Source of the DNA: Bugula neritina
Lineage: Eukaryota > Bryozoa > Gymnolaemata > Cheilostomatida > Bugulidae
Length of the DNA stretch: 64,000 nt
Assembly (NCBI GenBank): GCA_964035545.1
Contig: OZ037767.1
Location: forward strand, 17,822,281 to 17,886,280
Direction of reading: 5' to 3'
Every line of letters starts with the position of its first letter. Positions within the stretch are counted from its first letter, which is position 1. Shown here in pieces: positions 33,801 to 46,800 of this stretch. Position numbers and translations under genes: made by a program. The notes under the pieces are model-generated. The model worked only from the letters and a program-made list of their open reading frames with translations, was not told where the DNA came from and ran no database searches.

Positions 33801-35400
33801 TATTCTTCACATGTGTCCGCTGGATGAGCTATATGGAGGTAATTCCTGTTGTTTTTAATATATAGAGATACTTATTGTAGCAGTCTAAAAGAAAGTAGCA
33901 AAGTGAAAACAGTTACATCATAAGTTGTAAGTGTAGTTGCAAGACGAAAGCTTAAATATAGATGAAAATACTGGGTTGTTATACCAGTCAAAAAGGTCAG
34001 CTATTGTTGAGTAGCCGTAATGAGTGTCGGAAAATTGTAATATAGCTTGCATAGCTGTAATAATACATGAAAAGCTATAATGCATTAGGGAACAGCTTTC
34101 CCAACTTCTGTAAAGTCCCAACAAGTTAAGTATAAGTATAACATGATTCCTTAATTAAACTACTTATAGAATTATTAGGAAATTTTTAGTTAATCACAAT
34201 TCAACCAGTAAACAGTTTCATACTTTTCATCGAGTTGTATTTACAAGAATTACTAATAAAAGTTGCACTAAAGTTAAACTGATATATTATTTTACTTCTC
34301 TGTAAATGGATATGACTTGGATGTTTTATGTGCCCCAACTTTACCTGATTATACATACCTGCATGTGGTGGTTGATGTCTACTATTTTCTGTAGTTTCTA
34401 AAACTAGTTCTTGATGCTTCAACTAAATTTTGTTGCTTTAAAGTCACTTTTATTGTAGATGTCTGCTTTGATTTCTCTATATAATTGTTGGTGTGCCATG
34501 CATGGGTTTTAAAGCTGTAAACACTGTTTTACATTTCACAAAATATATATTGTTGTATCCTATATTATCATGATGTCAGTTATAAAAAAATTTCGCTTGT
34601 CAAAAGGTGGTAATTTATATAGTTGATATTCATGAAAGGGAGGAATATTAGGAAAAGGTTGGTAACTCATGTGTCATATAATTCTACTGCACTTTAAGGG
34701 AGAAAATATGTTGTCCACATCAACTATCCTGCATAACCCATTGGCTGTTGACATTTGGGCATACATGCTTTTACAGGTACACTGTAAGGCATGAAAGTTG
34801 TTGGGAAATTACATGAGCAGAGAAAGCTTTTGTTGAATCATTACAGCTTTAGTTGTATTAACATAGCTATGTTAGCTACATTATGCTATGTTAGCTACAG
34901 TATGTTTTTCTCTGTTGTGTTATTTGCTTATGTGCAGCTATTTTGGCTATTCCAGAAAAAAGCTCTTTTCTAGACTAATATAAACCCTGTTCTTTCAGCT
35001 CTCTTTTCATTCAGTCTTTGGAAACGCACATCTCTTTTAAAGTAACAGGAACTAACTTGAGAGTTGGTTGTTTTAGAAATGCTCACCTTTCATCTGAAGG
35101 ATTTAAAGCACCAAAGGCTTACAGTACATGCAGGCTAATATATAAGGTAAGTTTCATTTTTCATTTATTGATTTATTTGATGAAGATTAGTTAATAAATT
35201 CAGTTTGAGACAAAGTTGTTAGTGGATTAGGTGTTATTTATGTTCAACAATTGCTATGGCCAAAATGAAAATAGGAAATGTTAGTTGCGAAGTATTGAGT
35301 TTACACAACTACCATCTCTAAATTGTGTTTTAGGATGGAATTACCCTTGGGGTGGATACCAGGGCTACATAATATACTGTGTGTCAGTTTGAGATGGAGG
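30840..35400 (+). repeat. Repeat family R1, copy A
   Basis: Long repeat unit in + orientation. Blocks conserved with the reverse-oriented copies are bounded by splice-like signals: a CACGTG-rich block ending near 31013 (CGAAG|GTAATCC); 31672-31783 after TTTTTTAG; 32112-32248 between TTTTGTAG and TTCAG|GTTTGTG; 32876-32912; and 33721-33838 ending GGAG|GTAATTCC. After these come broken PSMB7-type exons (34999 onward). Blocks 2 to 5 carry stops when copies are compared, so they look non-coding. Copy B is its inverted counterpart. Confidence 0.75.
34999..35380 (+). pseudogene. PSMB7: Proteasome subunit beta2 (PSMB7-type) pseudogene, copy A
   Basis: Two exon-like pieces. 34999-35146 (after a TTCTTTCAG acceptor, before GTAAGT) is open and ends in a segment aligned to the propeptide and first strand of beta2. 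A 12-bp deletion relative to copy B removes the catalytic N-terminal Thr region (copy B has TGTTICGIIYK, this copy only CRLIYK). From 35334 the next exon begins DGITLGVDTRAT and then hits a stop (TAA) where intact genes continue. Downstream sequence no longer matches the gene. It is not functional. Confidence 0.8.
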
Positions 35401-35451
35401 GAACACACCAGTGAGGACTACAGCTGTCGTCTCTACCCCTTCACCTGTGCT

Positions 35452-35545
35452 AGTAGTGGTGAGACAGTACTGCTCCTATAAATACTACTAGGTGTGGTGA
35501 GACAGTACTGCTCCTATAAATACTACTAGGTGTGGTGAGACAATG
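35452..35545 (+). repeat. Short tandem duplication, about 43 bp
   Basis: Two full units and a partial third of GTGGTGAGACAGTACTGCTC plus CTATAAATACTACTAGGT. Confidence 0.85.
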
Positions 35546-36959
35546 ATACACCTACTTATAATTTTTTTTCTTGAACTAGAACAGGCCATTTTACCACTTG
35601 TAGTCATTGCGAATTCAATTGCAAAGCTAGAACGACTTGGCTATATAGCAGGCTACAATAGTTAGCTATTAAGCCTTTATTTTAAGCTATTTATAGCAAG
35701 CAGATGACAAATACAATTAGTAATCAGTATTCTATTATAAGGCATAAACCCATAAGGTAGCTATTTTGTATTGCATTATATTCAAATTTTGTTCTTTTGA
35801 TAGTTTATAGTGCTGTAGCTTCACTGAATAATGATATTTCTTGTATTTATGTTTTGTATTACTGTCAGTTGGTCATGTGTTATATAGTTGACATTGTTTA
35901 ATAGATTTTACAGTTAGTAAAGGTTGGACGGTTAGAAATAAAGGATAAGTCCAGCCTCCCAGGCCTAGTAGTTTATTCAGTGGCAAATGAGCATCAGACT
36001 CTACTTAAGGTCATAAGTCTTGACAATGAAAATTTTATACTACTGTTGCAGTGAGCCCACTAACTCTCGAGACTGTCATGGTTGCCGGAAAGGCTGGTAT
36101 GCCAGCTTTGAGAAGATTTAAACAGAGCAGTTCAACTTCTTCCATATCAAAGAGCAGAGGTTGAAAGGCTAGAAGGTAACATTATGCTGCAGTTACTGTA
36201 AATAATTGCCAATTTACACACATGTGACTATGTCTATGTACTATGACTATGCTGACTAAATTGTTTTAATTTGTGCTGATAACTTTCTGTATTATATATC
36301 CTGAGGTTTTATTGAATGATAAATTTAACTGACAGTTGGTTTTACTCTGCTATTAATTCAAAGACATGGCAACTAACTCTAGGAAGTGTATAAAGTTAGT
36401 AATGCTGGTTTGGATTATACTTGTCATAATTCATTATATTCTGTTTGTAGAATCTCTATAGAAGCATCTATTCTTCACCTGCTGCTCAGCATAACGTTAC
36501 GCGCCAACCCAGCAGATGCTTTTCATTTTAGCCAATCAGTTCAGCCCAAGTGAAGCACTAATATATCCAGCCTTGGACTCTAGCTATAAGGTGACATGTG
36601 CCATGATACCGACATGAGTTCACAGGCGCCTTTTGCAGCAGGATATAATTTGACATGGTTTTTTGATATGATGGACCAACCGCTGCACCATACTATAACT
36701 ATTACATTTTATCAAATGTATTTAGGCTTGCAAATATTGTTAATATTATATATAATAATTTTGCCTTGTTTCATAATCATTATTACAACATTTTCTATGG
36801 TGTTTATGAAAGTATTTTATTTGATTTGTTTTCAAAAGCGACCATAAATGTAAGGTGTTGTGTTATGCCAAGTGGAATTGTTGGTGAAGAGGCCCTTTTT
36901 GTCTGCAAAGAAAAATTGACAGGATATCACTTATCACTTAGCACTTAGCACTTATATGA
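35546..36959. other. Spacer between inverted R1 copies, no clear gene
   Basis: AT-rich. 36440-36600 has GCCAATCAG and a CTATAAG that could be a promoter, followed by an ATG at 36614 with an open frame to about 36847 that I do not recognise and consider unlikely to be coding. A stretch at 36051-36176 (between TTGCAG and AAG|GTAACA) looks exon-like, but its protein is unknown to me. Confidence 0.4.
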
Positions 36960-37966
36960 AAAGAAAAAAAACTACTGTCATGCATGAGAAGTGCAGTATG
37001 AAAGGGGAACAGTATGGAAAGGGTTGGTAGTCACTGCACTAACCTTTCCTGTCGAGATTTGTTTTGTCCTAAGGTCTGATGTAATCTTTTATGTTGTTAA
37101 CGCAGAGGTCAACGTAGGTACCTGGGCCGATGTCATTGAATATTCCAACCACTGAACTGAAACTATAATTATAGTTCAATGATTCCAACACCGGCTTAAA
37201 CTACAAAAGTTTCAAGACTTCAAAGAAAGAGAAAAGTGAACTGCTATAAGAGGACAGCAAAACAGGACAACAAGAATTATAACAAAGAGAAGAGAACAGG
37301 ACAACAAAGTTAATAGAATGATTTCTACATGCTACATAATACATTTCGAGCACTTACATGATAGGTTTCTATCCATTCTCAAAGACAGCCATAGCAATTA
37401 GGGAGCAGGAACCCACGGTGCTGCAACGTACGACGTCAGAGGATCCATGAGAGCATATGGTGGAGAGTTTGGGGCCTATAGGGTCCACTCCAAGAAGTAG
37501 AGACTAAAGACAGCATGCCAGCTTATCAGCAGTAGATGTTTGGTGCCATAATATGTATCATGGAGCGATTCTTGCTAGCTATCACAGTATCTTCTGTAGC
37601 CTTGGTATCCATGCCCAGGATAACTCCATCCTAGAACACAGTCAATAGATGCAAGTCATGTAAACTCAATACTTCAGCAACTAACATTTCCTATTTTTAT
37701 TATGGCCATAACAATTGTTGAACAATAATAACCCCTAATCCACAAACAACTTTGTCTTAAACTGAATTTATTAACTATTTTTCAACAAATGAAAAATGAA
37801 ACTTACCTTATATATTATCCCACATATAGTTGTGCCAGTACTGTAACCTTTTGGTGCTGTAAAACCCTCAGATGAAAGGTGAGCATTTCTAAAATAACCA
37901 ACTCTCAGGTTAATTCCTGTTGCTTGAAGAGAGATGTGCGTTTCCAAAGACTGAATGAAGAGAGAG
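36960..37966 (-). pseudogene. PSMB7: Proteasome subunit beta2 (PSMB7-type) pseudogene, copy B
   Basis: A relic of the trypsin-like catalytic subunit of the 20S proteasome. Minus-strand exons: 37966-37807 (ends STGTTICGIIYK, keeping the mature N-terminal Thr, before GTAAGT); 37630-37529 ([14 protein letters not shown] to NIYC, then stops); 37503-37358 (LLLGVDPIGPKLS to IAMAVFEN, then an in-frame TAG, before GTAAGTG); and 37156 to about 36970 (VVGIFNDIGPGTYVDLCV, with an in-frame TAG). Phases agree across the two normal introns. The block between NIYC and GVD is missing, apparently by a deletion with breakpoints inside introns, leaving an AT where the GT donor should be. The stops and deletion indicate a pseudogene. 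Confidence 0.85.
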
Positions 37967-40900
37967 CTGAAAGTGCAGGGTTTATATTAGTCTAGAAAAT
38001 AGCTTTTTTCTGGAATAGCCAAAACAAGCAAATAACACAACATAGAAAAGCATAATGTAGCTAACATAGCCTAATGTAGCTAACATAGCTATGTTAATAA
38101 AATCAAAGCTTTAATGATTCAACAAAAGCTTTCCATGCTCATGTACTGTCCAAACAATTTTCATGCCTTACAGTGTACCTGTAAAAGCATGTATGCCCAA
38201 ATGTCAACAGCCAATGAACTATGCACAATAGTTGATGTGGACAACATATTTTCTCCCTTATAGTGCAGTAGAAATATATATAACACAGGAGTTACCAACC
38301 TTTCCCTAATATTCCCCCCTTTCATGAATATTGACTATTAATTTCCCCCTTTTGACAAACTGTGAAAATTTTTATAACTGGCATCATGATAATATAGGAT
38401 ACAACAATATACATCATATGAAAAGTGAAGCAGTATTTACAGCTCTAAATCCTGCATGGCACACTAACAACTATCAAGACAAACATCCACAATAAAAGTG
38501 ACTTTAAAAACAACAAAATTTAGTTGAAGCATCAAAAACCAGTTTTAGAGACTATAGAGAATAAGAACATTGTATATAATGCATAGTACCAGAGGCATAT
38601 AGTTTAAATGTGAGACTTTGGCAGAATTAAGCTGCTACTGGTAAAACCCATTCGCTAGTAATTTAAAATTGGAAAATTCAGCCGATTGGGGTAAAATAAT
38701 ATAATTAGGGTATAAAAGTAGATATCAACCACCAAGGGTATGTATAATCAGGTTAAGATAAACCGCATAAAACATCCAGGCCATACCAACTTATAGAGAA
38801 GCAAAATAATATATCAGTTCAACTTTAGTCAAATTTTATTTGTAATTCTTGAAAATATAACTCGATGAAAAGTTTGAAACTGTTTACTGGTAAAATTGTG
38901 ATTAATTAAAAGTTTTCAAATAATTCTATTGTAAGTAGTTTAATCAAGGATTCGTGTTATATACTTAATAGGAATTGTTGGGACTTTACATAAGTTGGGA
39001 AAGCTGTTCCCTAATGCATTATAGCTTTTCACGTATTATTACAGCTATGCAAGCTATATTACAATTTTCCGACACTCATTACGGCTACTCAACAATAGCT
39101 GACCTTTTTGACTGGTATAACAACCCAGTATTTTCGTCTACCTTTAAGCTTGCGTCTTGCAACTACGCTTACAACTTATGATGTAAAGGCTTTTACATTG
39201 CTACTTTCTTTTAGACTGCTACAATAAATATCTCTATATATTAAAAACAACAGGAATTACCTCCATATAGCTCATCCAGCGGACACATGTGAAGAATAAT
39301 CTAGAATGACTTTGTCCAACTTTATACCCAATTGGTTGGTTGTCTAGTAGATGACCATGTGACCATCACAGCAGTTACTGCAAGAATAAAGTAGTCTATA
39401 ATTATGTGGTGTTGCATATCACGAAAAACAATGAAATAAAATACTAAATATATAACATATTTTATAAAAACATTATTGAAGAAAGCAACAAAAGTAAAAA
39501 TGGAGAACAACAGGGGGGAATTCACCTTTTTTATTGATGTATAGGTGTACAGAAGAGTGTCACACTTAATTAATTTAAAAAAATGATCTGTTGAAAGAGC
39601 CATAACCAAAAATCAAAAATGAAAGCCTGACTTCGTTTTCTTACCACAAGCAAGCATAGCACTATGTAAACTTATATTATTTAATAAGAGGTTTTCACAC
39701 ATTCAGCAATAAATTGACAAAATAACAAATATGATTGAAGAGTGCTCATTTAGTTGGAATGAGGTTTGGTAGTATTTACAAGCTCCAAAATCAAATGAAT
39801 TACTGATTGATGGTGTTCAATGAAGGCAATGATTTTATTAACATGAAAGTAAAATCCTAAAATAAAATCCCAATCATGTGCTGATTTCTCATCTCTTCAG
39901 TCAAGTTTTGTATGGAGCTAGGGTAAGGTTGGCAAGAGCTATTACAATAGGCTGTTTTAACTTTCATTAGAAACACGTATGGCAATTCTTGAATGAAATA
40001 AACAGCTAAAACTTTTAAAGCTAAATATAACGAGAGAAAATCAGCCAAGTGTTACGGCAGAATTAATCAACAGTGGACTTCATAGCTAACAGAACATATA
40101 GTATCAGTATTTTATGTGCCGAACAGAACAGTTTCATTTTAATCATCACTCTATACAGTTTTATGTGCACAGCTTCCCAAAGTTATATATTCTACACCTT
40201 ACACAATTATATTGCAACTTTTATCAAAAGCACATGCTTCAGTGTTTGAGTAGTAACGCTTGTTATGCTTATCCTAAATCATACTTTGTCCAAGGGAAGG
40301 TAGAAAAAGCTGAATCTAACATCATTTATGAGAGTAGCTATCCCTTGGTAGTAACTTTATGAATGCTAAAACCTACTAGCACATAATACAGGAAAAAAGC
40401 AAATATTGTTACAATAAACAATTCATTTAGACACAAACCTGAACAGATGAAAAGTTTCGTTGAATCAAACACAGAGAGAAGACAACTTCTAAATGGCATC
40501 TCATGGATTTAAAACCAGTCTTGATAGCAAGGGAACTTTTATCTGCATGTGGTCAAACACAACTACAAAACAGACAATAAATATTCTAAACTACCTTAAT
40601 ATATAAAACATTTTATTTTAATTTGCTAATACAGTAAATGTTTGCAGAGCTGAGATACTAGTCTAATGCCTACAAGTGATTAACTTGAACAAATTCACAA
40701 GACTTGGAGTTAACAAGACTAAAATAATAAATAAACCATAACATTGTTACTACCACTTCAAACAGAAATAGATATACATGAATTATGGACATCAGTTATC
40801 AAGAAGAATACAAGAAGCACAAGATAATTCTTCCAATACATCGTGTAAAACTAGTAAAATTGAAACCACAGAGAAAATTATTGCAGATAATAAATACCTA

Positions 40901-42130
40901 ACTATAACCAAAATGGGGCTCTTAGAACTGACCACAGTTGGCTAGTTCCTATCTTCCTGGTGTAGACCATATGTTCTCTAATGTGCGAATATCTGAGCTG
41001 CTCGGAAACATTCTAAAAAACAAAACAAATTTGACAAATTGAAGTTGTTGAATAAATGATGACAGACATGTATGAGACATATTATAGACTGTAGAATCTA
41101 GAGTATGGGAAATTTGTATCATGATAAAATAAACTTAGTCTACAGAACCAGGAAAGACACTTCTTTGAATCAGAAACTTTTTCAGTTGAAACAACGTGAA
41201 CTGAATATTCCACTTTTTAACTTCGAGGAATGATTATGACTATAATGAGTATGTAACTGAAATAAAGTCAAACAAATTGAATTATTGGGTAGGAATTAGA
41301 ATTTATTGCACAGTTATGGCTATTTTGAAAAGAAAATTTGATTTCAATTATGCGCCATACAGTACAGAGTGGCAAATCAATGAATTAAAATCATAAGCTT
41401 GTACATGTGGTGAGCAAAGCAACAGCCGCACTATTACAGAAAGGTCATTGTAGAATGTTACTGTAAATATTTGTGCGAAGTTTAATACTCCTGCAGAGGG
41501 GTTGATATAGAATCACAAAAATTATGTCTAATGATCATATATCACAACAAAATACCGTAATTATTAAAACGGCATTATATTAATAGATAAATTAACCATC
41601 CCTTCAGTGTGGATAACAATAAATTAAGGCAAGCAGATAAAATCAAGCTGAAGACAGGTCTATTGTAAAATGAAAAATTTATAGAATGAAAATGAAAAAG
41701 AAACTTTAAATGCTGAAATAAAAAAAAAATGATACCAGCAAAAATGGCTTGGCATATTATATAATTAGTGGTACAGCAGCACCAATATTATGCTTAGACA
41801 AGAAATTATCCCAAAGGATAAATTTTCAACAAACTAAAGAAATGAGAAAGACTCACTGCATCAACTATTAGCTAGAAAACCTATATCAAACTAAAAGCAG
41901 TATAACAGCTAGGGTGCTAAAATGTATAGCTCACTATTTGTAGTATTATACTAACATTTTTATTCTTAGTATTGATTTTGTGGTTTAGTTCAACAAACCA
42001 GAGGAGAACAGGGTAGAATTGTTACCTTGAAATCAAGCCAATTTAAAGCCAAGCTAAATTGAGATTCATTATATAAGATTTGCAGCTGCATTTACTCAAT
42101 TGAGGGCTTTAAATATTTGTTTTTGTTTTC
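37967..42130 (-). repeat. Repeat family R1, copy B
   Basis: Reverse-complement counterpart of copy A with high similarity across blocks: 39258-39380, 40440-40575, 40920-41012 and 41960-42100 correspond to A's 33721-33838, 32112-32248, 31672-31783 and 31190-31300. The promoter-like CACGTG end of A is missing here. Confidence 0.75.
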
Positions 42131-45100
42131 AGAAATTTTTTTAAAAGTTTTTGAACTTGTTCATTGAGCTAAAACATATAAAATACTATAAATTAAGCTC
42201 ATGAATTACAACCATGTTCAGTGCCAGTGAGATGCACAGAATAAAAAGTGTCCATCATTGAAACTGTAATTAAATTAAATTAAATAACAGCTACAACTTT
42301 TAAAACAAAATAAAACGACAGAAAAACAGCCATGTGTTACGGTAGTGTTAATCAACAGTGGATTTCATAGCTAATAGGAGCAGATATAGGTCAACTGAGT
42401 TCACCTAACTGCTTAGCACTGGAAGTTTTACTAACTCCAAGTGTTGGTAGTGAAGGTTAGACAACACAAACTTAATGAAAGGAAGAGTAAATATTGTTGC
42501 AGTAATTAGCAATTAATTTAGACGCAAACCTGAACTAATGAAAAGTTTTGATGAATGAAACACACAGAGAAGACAACTTCTACATGGGTCTTGATGGCAA
42601 TTAGGTGACTTCTATCTGCATGTGGTTAAACACGACTACAAAACAGACAATAAATTTTCTAAAATACCTTGATATATAAAACATTTTATTTTAATTTGCT
42701 AATAGTAAATGTTTGCAGATCGAGCTGAGATACTAGTCTAAAGACTACAAGTGATTAACTTGAACAATTCCACAGGACTTGGAGTTAACAAAACTAAAAT
42801 TATGAATAAAAGATAACATTTTTACTACTTCAAACAGAAATAGATAAACATGAATTATGGACATTAGAATACAAGAAGTACAAAATAACGATTTGCCTAT
42901 CATTTAAAATTGGTAAAATTGAAAACAGAGAAAATTATCGTAAATAATAAATACCTAATTATAACCAAGATGGGGCTCTCAGAACTGACCACAGTTGGCT
43001 AGGTCCTATCTTCCTGGTGAAAACCATTTGTTTTCTAATGTGTGAATATCTGAGCTGCTCGGAGTGATTCTAAAAAACAAAACACATTTGATAAATCAAA
43101 ATTGTTGAATAAATGATGACAAGATATATATGAGACATCTCATAGGTTCTAAAATCTAGAGTATTGAAAATTGTATCATGATAGAATCAACATAGTCTAC
43201 AGAACCAGGAAAGAAACTTTTTTGAACAAGAAATATAACTTGTTTTTTATAGTTATAGCAGTTTAAACTGAATTTATTCCACTTAAACTTTTTAATTTCG
43301 AACCATGATTATGACCATGATGAGTATGTAACTAAAATAAAGTCAATCAAAATAAATCATTCAGCATAAGTTGAACGTTATTATAGCGAGAAAAAAATTA
43401 AAATATTAGATTTCAATTATACTTTTATCCTTAGTATTGATTTTGTAGTTCAGTTCAACAGACCAGAGTAGAACAGGGTAAAAGTTATGTCAAAGTCAAG
43501 CCAATTTGAAGCAAAGCTAAACTGAAATTTATTATAACTATAATTATAAGCCTTGCAGTTGCATTTACTCAAATGACTGCAGTATCAAATTGACTAGAAA
43601 TGGGTAGCAGTCTATCAATTAAATAAAATAATCAATGTGAATTCCAAGCCTATGACTAAATACAGATCAACAATCAGTAAACTAAAAGATAATGCTGATA
43701 AAAAGTTATTAAATGACATGCTAAACAAAGGTTTACCTTGGTAAGATGACCAAACAATTTCAGTTGCACGAACATTCACTATGAAGAGAAATTTACTACA
43801 ATGACAGTACAGCAGACGTGCTCAGTCATCCGTAACCAATCATTGCTCAGTCGTCTGTAACTGATCACGTGATTATTGGGGCATGCGCTACATCTCATGA
43901 CTCACTTCCAATGGTGTTAGCAATTCAGTGCAATCTGTATGCAGCAAAAAGAGCAATACTAGTTTTAGTGCTATATAAGATTCTATGAGGCCTCAAGTTT
44001 CAGAATATAATGAAGGGAAAACAGAGATGTAGCAATCAAATACTTTTAAAAATTTGTCCTCTTTATGCAGCATTATCAATCATGCTTAGAGCAAAATAAA
44101 CAGGAAAAGATATCACTATGCTAAATTACCCATTAAGAAAAGAAACACAAATTCACGACACAAAGAGACATAAAGTAATTGAACAGGTGAGCTAAGAAAA
44201 CTGCTTGTTCTAGAAGCCATTCAGTGTAGCAACTTGGTGTTTTGATTTTTGGAATTTTTATGGAGCTTTATCATCTTTCTAACCATTCACCATTAAATCA
44301 CTAATTTCTGTTATTGAATGCAACTAGAGAGTAGCATGAGGTTAGGGACCTACAGCAAAAGGCCAGGGTTTCACTTGCCCTTGCTTAGTCCCAACTCTGA
44401 CTACTGTTTGCAGGTAAACATTGAAATACTTGTTCACATGTGTTGGGGCAGGTCATGGTCATGAATTACTAGACAACCTGTATAGCATTAAGTTTACTAT
44501 AAGATGTGTATACTGTCACTGCCTATTAAAACAACATTTGTCAATAATAATTTTAAATAGCATGATTCTTAGGATGAGGAAAATTTTTACTTAATGCAAT
44601 CTCATATTTCTAAACATTTATAGTTCTCAATAATTTAAACGTATACTGGAAGTACATCAAACTTGAATATTTGATAAATAATAGTAAGAGAAGTCGAGGC
44701 TATGATATAACAACAGAGAACAATTAAAGGACTGGAGAAAATAAAGATTAAAATAAAACATACCACGGACAGATAAAGATGAGGCTTACAGGGATGGGAA
44801 GAATAACACAGAGAGAAAAAGAGTACAGGTTGCTGTTCCTCTGCCCATTCTGTAACACAAAAAATAGTAAATAAACTTGTTTAAAATACAATAGAAAAAA
44901 GGAAGCAATAGAAACATCACCTGTAGAATTTTTTCTATCAAATTGACAAATTTATTAGCAAATTCCAAGCATTCAGAAAACAGTCAACACTATGCTAACA
45001 CTGTATAGGAGTATATATTATATATAAAGTTTGCAACTGGTTAAATAATTGAACCAACATCAAAATTCTCTACTCGTATAATACAGATGTGTGATATAAG

Positions 45101-45194
45101 TAGGAAAACTAGTAACGCAATGAGTCTTGTGAAACAACTTACAGAGAAGTAAAATGCTATATCGGTTTAGCTTGAGTTCAACTATAATTGGTAA

Positions 45195-45537
45195 GCCTAG
45201 GGCCACACGGCGCGTATTTTCGCGTGCGAAAATTGAAATCACAAGTAGCAAAGGTGTCCACTGTGCGCGTTGAGAAAACCTTCGCACTTGTCGCTCTGCA
45301 TTTTCAACGCAAGTGCGAATCGTCTCTGTTGTCCTCACCTAATTGGCTGGTAGTTATTAAGCGAGCCCAATTTCTTTATTTATCGCTAAATTCCAGTAAA
45401 TTGCGTTTTATTGAAAGCGAGTGCGATTTAAAAATGAAAGCTTTATTTATCACGCATCACTGACGCTACAGTGGACACCTTTGCTACTCGTGATTTTAAT
45501 TTTCGCATGCGAAAATACGCACAGTGTGGCCCTAGGC
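45195..45537. mobile_element. Harbinger-like MITE with about 70-bp terminal inverted repeats
   Basis: A 343-bp element bounded by TAA target duplications (45192-45194, 45538-45540). Termini are GCCTAGGGCCACAC and its complement GTGTGGCCCTAGGC, and the inverted repeats run for about 70 bp with few mismatches. The duplicate locus near 50863 reads GGTAATTCTTG with no element: an empty site. A 3-bp TAA duplication with GGGCC-type ends fits PIF/Harbinger. It encodes no transposase; the short ORFs inside are chance. Confidence 0.88.
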
Positions 45538-46204
45538 TAACTCTTGAAAATACAACTTGATGAAAAGTTTGAAACTATTTACTTGTTGAATTGTGATTAA
45601 ATGCAAATTTGTGAACAATTCTATAGATAAATAGCTTCATCAAGGAGACATGTTATACTTAATAAGTATTACCTCCATATAGCTCTTACAGCTCACACAT
45701 GCCAAGAATAATCTAGAATGAATTTGCCGAACTTTATACCCAATTGGTTGGTTGTCTAGTAGCTGACCATGTGACCATCACACCAGTTACTGTAATAATA
45801 AAGTAGTCTATAATTATGTGGTGTTGCATATGATGAAAAACAGTAAAATAAACATAAAATTCTAAATACAGCTCATTTATTACAACAGCAGTAGGGAAAA
45901 CCAAAAAAAATGAGAAATGGAAAAATACAAAACAATCATATTTAATCTTGAAGATTAATCATTACTCAAATAAGTAGAAGAGTGTCATCATGCTTAATTA
46001 AGTTGAAATATGATTTGTTGAAAGAGCCATAACTTGATAAATAATAAAGCTAGCAAATATACCTGATTGTTACCAGCAAGCTAAACATAGTTACCAAGTG
46101 AGAACAAAATACTTCCCTAGTCTGGAGGCTGCTGAGTCACAATAAACTGATCAAACTATTCTTACTGACAGAGCAGACAATTTGAAAGTGTGAGCCTTTG
46201 AATA

Positions 46205-46385
46205 TCCTAAAGAAAACAACTACCTCATCATATTCCAAGAAACTGAGAGAAGACAACTACATTACGAGAGTTCAGGAAAACAAAAAGAAGACGACTTCGT
46301 AATGGAACTTCGGGAAAACAAGAGAAGACAACTACATGATGAAACTTTAGGAAAAGACGAAAAGACAACTACATTAGGAACAAGC
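46205..46385 (+). repeat. Degenerate tandem repeat of about 45 bp
   Basis: Four imperfect units around GAAGACAACTACATTA and GGAAAACAAG. The duplicate locus (about 51540-51625) has fewer units. Confidence 0.65.
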
Positions 46386-46800
46386 AGCAAGTTGAACGAA
46401 TTCCTATAAGAAAAGTTGGCAGAGAATAAAATTATAACCTCACGTGAAACAGTATGGTACATTATTGATTATAACCGAAGATACACTATAGAATAAATAC
46501 ATCTACATACATATGTGGATTTAAATTTATAGAATGTGGTTAAAAACCACAAGTTTTCTTTATAAATAACTAGAATAGTCAGAATGTGACACAACATTGT
46601 AAACATCATAGTTTGGAATGTTTTACAATATTGGAGAAGATGTTAAATATTAGAAGAAATTATAAATCGGAAAACAACATCAGTAGATTAAAACACTGAA
46701 GGGAGCTAATCTAAAAAATACTAAGTAGAAACAAACAACAGCTTTCACACTGATGAGAAACTGTCAACAGTCTGAAATAGCAAAAGTGACAACTAAGAGC

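Larger units (their letters stand above)
42280..46800 (-). repeat. R1 segment, duplication copy 1
   Basis: Direct duplicate of 47910-52015, offset about 5.65 kb left of the MITE and 5.3 kb right of it. Holds R1 blocks at 42540-42630, 42960-43075 and 43740-43920 (CACGTG block) and, beyond a junction, 45670-45790. No intact ORF. Confidence 0.8.

Noticed and set aside
36596-36948. Possible small gene after a CCAAT/TATA-like region
   Set aside because: Low-complexity hydrophobic translation, no family recognised, no supporting splice or conservation signal; kept only as a note in the spacer entry.
45060-45463. Two ORFs of about 90 codons on opposite strands
   Set aside because: Both lie largely in the MITE and its inverted termini; the empty paralogous site lacks them.
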